DNA from: a virus
IMG/VR virus record: IMGVR_UViG_3300021371_000123
Location: 1 to 21,099 of that record
Length of the DNA stretch: 21,099 nt
Direction: 5' to 3' (one strand)
Position numbers and translations under genes: made by a program. The notes beneath the pieces were generated by a model. That model made no database searches. It was not told where the DNA came from and saw only the letters and a list, made by a program, of their open reading frames with translations. Positions 1 to 9,300 of this stretch are shown one piece after another. Each line of letters opens with the position of its first letter. The stretch's first letter is position 1.

Positions 1-154
1 CACTAGCGCCTATCACACCAGTAGCGCCTCCCGGACCTTGAGAACCAGTAGCACCGTCTACACCAGTAGCGCCTATAGCACCAGTAGCGCCTGAAGGACC
101 GTCTGGACCACTAGCGCCCTCTACACCCGTAGCACCCCGTGGACCCGAAGCACC
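1..154 (-). repeat. Collagen-like Gly-X-Y coding repeat
   Basis: The end of the tail-tip frame encodes 17 consecutive Gly-X-Y triplets (residues 1819-1869), rich in GAT, GAS and GPx, and the next base continues with G. In DNA this is an imperfect 9-nt periodicity built around GGC/GGT-GCT-ACT. Such repeats in phage fibres form a trimeric triple-helical stalk between the tail and the receptor-binding tip. The repeat is cut by the window edge, so its full length is unknown. Confidence 0.95.
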
Positions 155-3100
155 CGGTATATTCTTACCAATAGAAAGTCTTTTTACTACGGATGTCTGA
201 TTTGCTTCAGAATCTCGAATAGTTACAGTAAAGTCTACAAAAGCGTTTTGAGCGTCTGCAAGAGTCGGATTTCCAAAATTACTTATTTCTCCGTAGTCTA
301 CAGAAGTTCTAGGGTTAGGTATAGGGCTAGGTATTACTTCAACTGGAGCTTGGCAGTTAGTTGCAACTATATTAGATACAAAGAACACTAAACCGGGGTA
401 AGTTACTTCCGGCACATAGCTACCATTAGTTACTAAAGTTCCTGATAAATCTGCAAAAGTTTCGGGACTTACCGAAGTTTGTACTTCCAAAGTATTAGTT
501 TCATTAAAGAGAGTAGAGCCTTCAACAGTAACAACGATTGTAGTACCGTCATCATTGTTTTCTGAGGTTGATACTACGGTACCTTCGACCAAGCTGACTT
601 TTTGTCTTATTAAATCCCCTTCAACAAGACCTAATCCGGTTGCGCCTACCAAAAGACTTACTGTATCACTATACGTTAATGCCGTAGAGCCAGAAGTCGC
701 AAATATTTGGGTAGTAGTAGCTTCATAGTCTATTGCAGTTCCTACCAAGCTTCCCGAAATTCCTGACTCAGTAGTAGGAAAGTTAGGGGTTACAGTTAAA
801 GTATTGTTTGTAAAACCGGTAACTTCATATGTGCCATCATTAGAAGGGCTAACAGTGCTACCTGTTAAAGTTATGTTAGTTCCTACCGCATTGAAAGGAT
901 GGTCGGAGCCAGTATTAATAGTATTTCCTGCTACAGAAGCATTTGTAAGAGTAAATGCTGACTGCGATACCACTACGTTTGCGTTACTATTGGTTAGATC
1001 TACGCTAATAGAAGACAGCCCTATTAAAGATAGTCCTTCAATTCCCGATACTCTAGATGCCTCAAGTAACTGTGCCATTCCACGATCATCAGGAAAGAAG
1101 TCTCCAAACAGACTGATGCCAGATACTGAGGTAGCTCTATTTGTTCGACGTATTCTTACCCAGTAATAAAATTTGGAAGAGTCTGTATCATTTATTAAAG
1201 ATAAAATAGAGTCTACATACCGCTCTTCTTTAGTGGTGCCAACAAGAGTGGCTCCAGTACCTGCTACATAAGGGACATCCTCAGCAGTGTTACCTGGAAT
1301 TTCAAGAGTAGAATAAGGAGGATTATCAGAAGGAGTTCCATAATAATCAGGCTCTGTTCCTCTCCAGATTTCGTATACATCTGTGTTTGTATTAAATCCC
1401 GATCTTTCAGGAGACTCCCCTTTTCCGGGATAGTCCCACGCGAGCTCAATACCACCTTGCTTGTTACTTGTAGCAGTAAGATTTGAAACCACTTCGGGTC
1501 TGCCTATAGTGGCGACTCCGGGAGGGGCTGGATTAAACGAGCCAGTCTCTGATTCGCCTTCTGGAACTAAATAGGCATCATTATTATGCTCTTCTGCAGT
1601 AATCTTTACTAAACAATCCTGTGTTAAAGTAAGATTATTAATTCTAAACGGCTTATTGGTATAACCAAGCCGCTCATTTGTAATATAAATTAACTCACCC
1701 GCTAAAAGTAAGTAGCCTTTTGGACCTATTGTAAAGCTTATTTTTAAGCTATACCGAGATTCCTCAAGAGCTTGTTTAGCCGCTAATCTAGCATTATAAT
1801 AGTTTGTTATACCCGGTGCTTTTACATCGCCTTTCTTGGGTATATTTCTATCTTCTTTTAGATAAGTAGAGTTTAAGAAAGTTACTGATCTATTTTCAAA
1901 TCTATTCTGGGGATCTGGTATAGATGCACTAACAGTATTATAAGTACCTTTATTTCCCGCATCTTCAATATTGATAGTACCGATAATATCATCTTCTGTA
2001 ATTATAGAAGGCGTACTTGTTCCTAAAGTAGGTATACTATCAGGCTGGCGAGATTTAACGTCTAAGTCATATCTACCATTATTGTATCGGAGTATTCCGT
2101 TAAAGTGGCTAAGAATACTATTTACGTTGTCGAATACTGATTTTGCGGTATCAACAACAATATTAGTTTGGTGTCTAGTTACATAGTCTTGGTCTTGATC
2201 ATTCCAACCCAGATATCTCCAGTAAGGAACATCATCTGAATCATATAGGGAGTAGCCGTCTACAAGATTTCCTCCTGTCCCTCGGAACTTGACAATGGCA
2301 TTGCCCGCGAAAGAGTCTCCAATATAGTCTGCATCAGATCCGCCTCTCGGATAGTTAATTTCTAGAGTATCTTGATTTCCTCGATTCATTCTACGAAGAG
2401 TTACTTCGTTACTTGCAGCCAAGTAAGTGTACGTAGTTGCGGCGTTGTCAGGAATAGGAGCTGTGTTAAACACTGTTCCAGCAGTGTCTACTCTCACCAC
2501 TCTAGTCACACTCCCGGAATTAGGCTCATTTATATAGAAAAGTTCTCGTTCTCCCCAAGCCTTCCAATTATTCCACTTAGAAATAATTTTTCCTAATATA
2601 TCAGTAAATATGACTTCGGTAGTATCGGTCTCAGATATATAAGTTGCAGACTTTACAGTTCCTCGGAAGTTTTTATAGTCTACATTATTATTAGTCCAGC
2701 CGTCTTCAAAGATATCACCTACCTGAACAGGCGCACTTGCACCTCCAGTAGTCTGGTCTCCTCTAAAATGAACCGTTACATCAGATCTAGTATCACACTG
2801 GCGAGCCGTTTCTTTAAAAGTATCTAAATTAATGTCTTCTTTTAAGCTGAGTCCCCTGCCGTAACGAGAGTTCGTCATATAGTCAAGAAGCTGTAACGCA
2901 GGGTTATTAGTAACTCGTCTGTCTTTAGGAGCAATAATTCTTACTTTATCGCCCTGAACAGGAATATAATCAACGTCCCAAGGAGAGTCAACTATCGCTA
3001 CTTTTCTATTATTAGAACCTGCATTAGTTAAGTAGTCTATAACAGTTCGTATCTGAACGTGAGAGCTTCCATCCGCGTCAATTCTAGTAAGTTCGATTTG

Positions 3101-5608
3101 CGCACCTATATAAAAATCGTCTACTGCAGAAGCATTCACAGATCCTACAGTATCGGGTATAGCAACGGTATTTACGAGTACTAGAGCAGTTAAACTGCTA
3201 GAAGATACGTCTTGAGTTCCTACACTCTCAATGGTCCCATTAGTGCTTGTATTTGCTGTAGGAGTTGCCGAAAGTAAATTAAAGATAGGAGCAGTACCTA
3301 ACTCATTAAGGTCAGCCTCGCCTAAACTATCTAGTAGTTCTGCGGCGAGCGCCATTTGAACTTCTGTAGAAGCGTTTACATCTGCAACCGTACTGTTAGA
3401 ATCGACAGTGACATCTGTTCCTTGATTGTTTGATCCTGAAGAAGTAGAAACGACTGTCTCTTCTAGAGTTTCTGGAACAGTACCTAAAGGCAAATACTCA
3501 TGTGTGTCTGCTATGAAGTATGCGCGCGTGCTAGCATCTCCATTTTTGGAAATAGAGAAGCGGCTTAATCCGGGATCTTCCGTAAATCTAACTTTATACT
3601 GAATTACTCCATTTTCATCTTTGTCATCGTAAATGGCAGCAATTCTTAAATTACCCTGGCTAACTCCGTCCTCATCGTAGTAAGGAATAAGTTGAATTTT
3701 ACCCCAGTTTGACAAATCAGCACTAGTTTCCACCGGGTCAAGGCGGTAGCTATAGTCATAGTTATGACAATCTACCAACTTCCCTTTAACTACGAAGTCT
3801 AGCTCGGGGATTTCTGTTTCGCCTTCGTTAATTTTATACTTTGCAACTACATAAGCTGTATCAAGAACTCTATGGTTAGGGCCCCAGTAGCGTGCTTTGT
3901 CGCCATCAAAGTAAGCACTTTGGATCTTAAACTGATTATTTAAGGCTTTTGCTAGTAGAAAGTTATCCGCTCGCTGGTTAGGCTTGCCCGCGTAAAAAAT
4001 AAGTCTCGCATCAATTGGGTCATCAAAAGTTCTACCAAACCCGTGTCTAACACCTATACTAGAATTTTGTGCTACAGCATTCGGACGTCTTCCGGGCGTC
4101 TCCCATTGACCTGTAGTAGGGTTATAAACTGCATTTCCTGTTGGGGGGATTTGCCCTCGATCATTCGATGGATCCCACCACAGATCTTCCTCATAATCAT
4201 CAGTTGGATAAGTAATATTTGTTGAGGTAGCAAAAGGATTTTCTCCAAGAAGAACATCGCCTCTATCCATTCGGCCAGTACATAATACTGCTACAGCGTT
4301 ATCTTGTCCTCGTGTGCTACGAGTGTCCGAGTCATTTTCACTAAGACAAATACTACTTTGTCCATCAAAGTATATATCAAAAAGACTATGTACTTCACCC
4401 TCGCACAGAGCATAAGCTATGTAAACTTCTGTAGAATCGTTTTTATCCGTATCTACGAAGAATGGAATAGCGTCTACTTGCTGAACACCGTAGACTATGG
4501 GGAGATATTTTGCAGACAGGTTAAATCTTAAGTCAGCTTCTCTATCTACTTCTACTTGGTACTCTATCTGCTTATAGGATTTTTTAAGCCCAAACCAGCT
4601 ACTTTTCTTTTTCAGCTTATATCTAGTTTCTTTTACTTGATAAATAGCAATAAGATTAATTGCTTGCTCAGAGTGCATAAACCCTAAGTCAGTAGCATAT
4701 TCTTTTCTTTTTACGGCACCTAAATCAGATAGGCCACTAGAGCTTAAAGCTCTGTGCTCTGTATCAGAAGTAATTCTGCCATTAACATTTATAAAGTCAC
4801 CCCAGTGGCTAGTAACACTCCAAGAAACCGTAGGCTTGCCTAAAACGTCTTCTTTTTGTTTGCCGCTAGCAATAATGCCTTTAAATACTAAAAAGGGTGC
4901 ACTCAATATTTCACCAGTATCTGGATTAATATGTGCTTTATATATAAAAACTTCTCGATTAATATATCGAGAGTAGGTGGGATCTTCTCTGTCTATTATT
5001 AAGCCGCTTAATTCTCTATTGTTTAAAGAAAAGTCAAGGCCAGAAGTAGATCCCGAAGTAACAGTTAATACGCCATCTACTACTGTATAATGGGCTGTTT
5101 TATTATCGTTCGAGAACCTATCTAATCTAAAAGTTATTCCTGAGTTCCAAGAAGCGTCCTCACTTTTAATTTCGTGACCTTCAATAAAGCCAAGATCAAC
5201 CCAATCTTCTCCAGAGGTAATTTCAAGAGTATCACTAACCGTATTTATAGTGATAGTAAGATTTGAGACGGATGTAGAGAGTGCGGCGGCATCTAGAGTA
5301 ATAGTAAAGTTAGAGGCTCGTGCCTCGATAGTTTCCGTAATATTAGATAGATTGAGTAGCCTGTTTGCAAGATAAGTCTGCGTTTGATTTAACTGCCCAT
5401 CTGCGTTTTCACTTCCATCGTCAAATTTTATATCGTAAGAGGCATCTGTTACATAAGTATATGTAGTTCTATCTCTAGAAGGTATATCGGCAGTAATCTT
5501 TAGAGGCTTCTCAAATTTTACGAGGTGCGCATATACAAAGACTTCCCCCTCTAGTAAAGAGTCTCTTAAATCGGTGTTGCTTCCGTTGTCTAAGTTTCTA
5601 AATGTCAT
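1..5608 (-). CDS. Tail-tip / central hub protein (TipJ-type) with C-terminal collagen-like fibre, partial
   Basis: This frame reads from an ATG at 5608 to the window edge without a stop, giving at least 1869 residues; the 3' end is missing. Residues about 1-270 look like a distal-tail (Dit/DUF2163-like) module (SRYINREVFIYKAHI near 214). LPIVYGVQQVDAIPFF near 371 and NPALQLLDYMTNSRYGRG near 900 are typical of lambda J/TipJ hub proteins, which cap the tube and anchor fibres. A fibronectin-III-like domain lies at about 1365-1490, beta-rich Thr/Ser/Val sequence at 1500-1810, and Gly-X-Y triplets from 1819. The start ATG overlaps the upstream stop as ATGA, with only a weak AAGAAG ribosome site, so translation is probably coupled. 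Position directly after the tape measure and minor tail gene fits. I infer host recognition at the missing C-terminus. The hub assignment is firm; the domain borders are approximate. Confidence 0.92.
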   Translation of the reverse strand, partial: MTFRNLDNGSNTDLRDSLLEGEVFVYAHLVKFEKPLKITADIPSRDRTTYTYVTDASYDIKFDDGSENADGQLNQTQTYLANRLLNLSNITETIEARASNFTITLDAAALSTSVSNLTITINTVSDTLEITSGEDWVDLGFIEGHEIKSEDASWNSGITFRLDRFSNDNKTAHYTVVDGVLTVTSGSTSGLDFSLNNRELSGLIIDREDPTYSRYINREVFIYKAHINPDTGEILSAPFLVFKGIIASGKQKEDVLGKPTVSWSVTSHWGDFINVNGRITSDTEHRALSSSGLSDLGAVKRKEYATDLGFMHSEQAINLIAIYQVKETRYKLKKKSSWFGLKKSYKQIEYQVEVDREADLRFNLSAKYLPIVYGVQQVDAIPFFVDTDKNDSTEVYIAYALCEGEVHSLFDIYFDGQSSICLSENDSDTRSTRGQDNAVAVLCTGRMDRGDVLLGENPFATSTNITYPTDDYEEDLWWDPSNDRGQIPPTGNAVYNPTTGQWETPGRRPNAVAQNSSIGVRHGFGRTFDDPIDARLIFYAGKPNQRADNFLLAKALNNQFKIQSAYFDGDKARYWGPNHRVLDTAYVVAKYKINEGETEIPELDFVVKGKLVDCHNYDYSYRLDPVETSADLSNWGKIQLIPYYDEDGVSQGNLRIAAIYDDKDENGVIQYKVRFTEDPGLSRFSISKNGDASTRAYFIADTHEYLPLGTVPETLEETVVSTSSGSNNQGTDVTVDSNSTVADVNASTEVQMALAAELLDSLGEADLNELGTAPIFNLLSATPTANTSTNGTIESVGTQDVSSSSLTALVLVNTVAIPDTVGSVNASAVDDFYIGAQIELTRIDADGSSHVQIRTVIDYLTNAGSNNRKVAIVDSPWDVDYIPVQGDKVRIIAPKDRRVTNNPALQLLDYMTNSRYGRGLSLKEDINLDTFKETARQCDTRSDVTVHFRGDQTTGGASAPVQVGDIFEDGWTNNNVDYKNFRGTVKSATYISETDTTEVIFTDILGKIISKWNNWKAWGERELFYINEPNSGSVTRVVRVDTAGTVFNTAPIPDNAATTYTYLAASNEVTLRRMNRGNQDTLEINYPRGGSDADYIGDSFAGNAIVKFRGTGGNLVDGYSLYDSDDVPYWRYLGWNDQDQDYVTRHQTNIVVDTAKSVFDNVNSILSHFNGILRYNNGRYDLDVKSRQPDSIPTLGTSTPSIITEDDIIGTINIEDAGNKGTYNTVSASIPDPQNRFENRSVTFLNSTYLKEDRNIPKKGDVKAPGITNYYNARLAAKQALEESRYSLKISFTIGPKGYLLLAGELIYITNERLGYTNKPFRINNLTLTQDCLVKITAEEHNNDAYLVPEGESETGSFNPAPPGVATIGRPEVVSNLTATSNKQGGIELAWDYPGKGESPERSGFNTNTDVYEIWRGTEPDYYGTPSDNPPYSTLEIPGNTAEDVPYVAGTGATLVGTTKEERYVDSILSLINDTDSSKFYYWVRIRRTNRATSVSGISLFGDFFPDDRGMAQLLEASRVSGIEGLSLIGLSSISVDLTNSNANVVVSQSAFTLTNASVAGNTINTGSDHPFNAVGTNITLTGSTVSPSNDGTYEVTGFTNNTLTVTPNFPTTESGISGSLVGTAIDYEATTTQIFATSGSTALTYSDTVSLLVGATGLGLVEGDLIRQKVSLVEGTVVSTSENNDDGTTIVVTVEGSTLFNETNTLEVQTSVSPETFADLSGTLVTNGSYVPEVTYPGLVFFVSNIVATNCQAPVEVIPSPIPNPRTSVDYGEISNFGNPTLADAQNAFVDFTVTIRDSEANQTSVVKRLSIGKNIPGASGPRGATGVEGASGPDGPSGATGAIGATGVDGATGSQGPGGATGVIGAS

Positions 5609-6357
5609 TGTACTTCTTTAACTTTTAGTGAGAGAGAGTAAAGGTTGTCGCTGCTCAAGGAATAAGTAATAGTGTCTGTGCTTTGAGTTACTTTAATTTT
5701 TGGATTGATATAGTTAATAACAGAGTTTGGGCTAACCTCTTTTTGAAGAGGAGGTATAAAGCTTATTCTTAAATCATTTGTCGCAGGTTGGGTACCGGAA
5801 TAATCTTGCCGAGTCTCTACCCGAGTAATTTTGTATGCTTTTGTGTGATTAGAGTTTAAAGGGTCACTAATAGTGAACATATCTCCTGGGCGTAATTGGC
5901 CGTTGTTCGCCGAATTATAGTTTGGGCTCGTATTAAAGCTATCTATTTGTATTTGAGTTCGTCCTGCATCGTAAGTCACAGTACTTTCTGTCTCAAAAAC
6001 GTAACCTCCTGCGGCAAAAGTGCCGTCTTGTGGGTTATCGTATTGTGGCAGTGGAACAAAGAACGGCTTAAGCATACCCTGTTTTTGAAGCAAAAAACTA
6101 TATACAGTATTAAACTCATCTTCAGTCAAGGGATTATACTTTATAGATACTTCGAAAGCCTGAGCTGCTTTTGAACGAGCGACTAAAGTACCTGAATTAG
6201 TTTTATTTGTCATTGTTTTAAACTTAGACTCTACAGTGACCGAGGAGTACCCTGGACCTGTTGAATAACCTAAGTTTCCAGAAGATGCGCTACCATCATA
6301 AGCAATTGAATTGCTAGGATTTGGTAATACATCTGAATAATTTGTAAAAGATCCCAT
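5605..6357 (-). CDS. Putative minor tail / distal-tail-type protein
   Basis: A 250-residue protein encoded between the tape measure and the tail-tip gene, where lambda-like phages carry M/L or a distal tail (Dit) protein that joins tube to tip. The N-terminal half has a Dit-like pattern: a Ser/Thr/Gly-rich start, LVARSKAAQAFEVSIKYNPL near residues 59-78, then an acidic helix and FLLQKQGMLKPFFVPLPQYD near 88-107. The rest is beta-rich (FISFIPPLQKEV-type strands, GDMFTISDP). The ATG at 6357 lies 2 nt after the tape measure stop; AGGG about 7 nt upstream is a weak ribosome site. The stop TGA overlaps the next ATG. I rely on position and general character; I cannot choose among gpM-like, gpL-like and true Dit. 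Confidence 0.62.
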   Translation of the reverse strand: MGSFTNYSDVLPNPSNSIAYDGSASSGNLGYSTGPGYSSVTVESKFKTMTNKTNSGTLVARSKAAQAFEVSIKYNPLTEDEFNTVYSFLLQKQGMLKPFFVPLPQYDNPQDGTFAAGGYVFETESTVTYDAGRTQIQIDSFNTSPNYNSANNGQLRPGDMFTISDPLNSNHTKAYKITRVETRQDYSGTQPATNDLRISFIPPLQKEVSPNSVINYINPKIKVTQSTDTITYSLSSDNLYSLSLKVKEVQ

Positions 6358-6359
6358 TA

Positions 6360-9300
6360 TTATGCCCTAACCATTCCACCAGATGTATCGCCGTACAGTT
6401 CGGTTTCTACTTCTTCAAAGAATCCATTGCCATAAGAGTTAGCCGACTCTCTAAGCATTCCAATAATATTTCCACGCTGTCCCGTAAGCACTTCTTCAAC
6501 TCCTGAAGCATCAATAGTATTAATATTAAATGTCGCGTTCACTGGAGCTCCTTCTGCTAAGCCAGAGTTAGGTACTACCGTCCCCGGAGTACTTGGAACA
6601 AATAATTCTGGACCCTGTTCGCCAACAACATACCCTGTAGTAGGGCCGCCCATAGCTCTATACTGTGCACCCATAAAGGCTGGCTTAAAGTTTTCTGGGC
6701 CTCCCATTCCTTGAGCACCCCTAAAGTAAGCTAATTCTCCACTAGCTGACTGTGTCTTAGCCAAGTCTACGGAAGTCTTTCTCTCCCCAACTGCTATATT
6801 AGTCGGGCCGCTGCCAGCTTGAGGGGCATTTCCTCCCCCTTGATAGCTTGTTCCCGAAATAATTGCTAACTGTGCCGCGCCTAAAGCAGCCATCATACCT
6901 GCTAATACAGGACCCATTATTGGGCCTCCCTCTGCCAAGGCTCTAGTGATAGCTGCTGCTGTATCAATAATTACAGTAGCCATCTTTATCTTTTTGTCCA
7001 TCTCAAATTGCTTCTTTTTCATCGCTTCTTTTTTAGCTTCAAGTTTAGCAATTTTTGCTAGAGACTCTTTTGATTTTCCGTCTCTCTTTTTCTCTGCCTC
7101 AATTTCTTTGTCTATTCCAGCAATTTTTGCTTGAGAAGCGGCTTTAGCAATGTTACCTATTGCACTGACTATACCACCTACTGCCGCTATTTTATCAGCA
7201 GTATCTGCCCCTTTGTCGCCTAAAACAGCTAAAGAGTCTGTTATAGCAAAGGCTCCTTCTGCAATAGCAGCTACTAATTCTCCGTCCGGTCCTAAAGATT
7301 TTAAGTTGTCTATCATAGGCTGGAGCTGGGCTTGGGTTGCTTCGAGACCTGCTCTAAATTGAGCAGTATCAATACTAGACAAGCCTTTCGAAGTCTCTTC
7401 AGCGATGGCTATGACTTTTTCTGAGTAAGCTTTAAAGCTTTCTGCATCTCCTTCAGTCGGAGGGGTTAAGGCGGCCATCTTTGCTTGTTGCATCTCTATA
7501 AAAGCACTTTTTGCTGTTGCTGCCGCAGCACCAATTCCCTCAAAGCCTCCTGCAGAGAAGAAATTTTGTGACCTATCTTCTGTCGTATCACCCTGCCCTG
7601 CGGCGGCGACTATCTTATCGCTTTGTTGGATTAGTGCGGCAATAGAGGCTTCATTTAGTCTATTTATAGCTTCAGTTGTTTTTCTATCAATGTTATTGCG
7701 AGCAGATTGTTCGGCGTTGGCAACATCTTCTCTTTGAGCCTGTAGATCAGCTGCTCTTCTTTCTTGCGCAGTCATAGCCTCAGCGCCCGCAGCAGTACTT
7801 GCAGCAGTACTTGCAGCAGTACTACCTCCTGTGGTATCTTGTTCCCCATTGCTTGCTACACCGCCGCTGGAAGAGGACGTTCCACCAGTAGCCGCATCTG
7901 TAATCGCATCAGCTGCTCCTAGCAACGCCTCTACTACACCTAACTCTGCATTAATGACCGCGTATTGTGCAACTATTAAATCAGTATCTAACTTTTTCTT
8001 CTCTTCTAAGAATTTCTTTTCGGCTTCGATATTCTCCAATCGAACTTTTAACTGGTCCCCTACGGTTACTTCAAACTTACCTGTTTTGACAAGACCATTT
8101 AACTTTGCATTAAATTCTCGAACAGCTTTACCCGCATCAAAATCAATTTTAAGGTTGGATAATTCAGCTTTTAGCCTCTCCGTTTCGCTCTTACTTTCTT
8201 TGACCGCAGTATTATACTCGTCCAAATTACTGATTAATCCAGATAAGGCACCAGAACCCTTCTCTGCTACCTCGTCTACAGTTAGTCCAAAGCTTTTTAA
8301 TAACTCTTCGTTTTGTGCTACTAAGCCCGCATATTCTTTTGAATCTTGACCAGCTGACTTTAAAGACTTTTTCAAAGAATCTAATGCAGTTACCGCGTTT
8401 CGAGCGGAAGCGTCAAGATCACTTAATGGATTTTTCTTATCAAACTTTTGTAAAAACTTATTGCTTTGTTCTTGAAGAGCTTGGAAAGAAGAGCTCAACC
8501 CTTCGATGTTATTAGTTAAGTTTTGAGTGGAGCCTTGTACACGATTTACTCGAAGCTGTATTATTTCCATTGCTTCGCTGACGCCAACACCTTCTTTAAT
8601 TAACTTTTTAAAGGCGGCAATAATCCCTGCGTTACCAAACTCTTTCTTTAGAGCGTTTTCCAGTACTGAATTAGCTTCCGCGGCTTCCGTAAGAGTGTCG
8701 GAAAGTTGCTGTATTCCTGCCTGAAGACCTGCTTCTATTTTATACGCATCTGTAATTGCCTTTCCAGCATCTTCGGCAGTCTTTATAGTTGCGTCGACTC
8801 CCTCTTTTACTACTGTTGTTATAACATTAACACCGCTTTCAACTGCTCCTACGGCAGTATCATAGGCTTCTGAAATATTATCGCCCAAAGAGGCTGCTAA
8901 CTCTTCCATAGCTGCTGCTGTCTCGGGGAACGTCTCTTTGAAAGCTTGGAATGCTTTGTTTAAGGGTCCAAGAATAATGCTCGCAAAATTTTGTAATCTT
9001 TTAACTATTTTATCTAGTATTCCACCTACAATATCACCCACAGCACTTACTGCGGCTTTAACTTGGTCAAAAGAAGGAACCAGACCTAAAAGTGTGTCTT
9101 TAAGAAAAACTGCTACAGTTTTAAACGCATTGAATTTAGAAGCAAGAGTATCCAGTATTTTTGTGCCTACAAATGCAGCAGCTGCAGTATATAGCTTTTT
9201 AAATATACCGGCTACAATTACAATAGGATCAACGACTTTACGAATAGCTCTTTGTAACCTCTCCATAATGGACGCGTTTTCCGCCAAAGGAGCATTAAAC

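Noticed and set aside
1-154. Repeat at the left edge considered as a CRISPR array
   Set aside because: The 9-nt imperfect unit is in frame and encodes Gly-X-Y triplets; there are no unique spacers.
804-1166. Plus-strand open frame of 120 codons opposite the tail-tip gene
   Set aside because: Antisense shadow of an uninterrupted minus-strand gene; composition is the complement of that gene and there is no ribosome site or family likeness.
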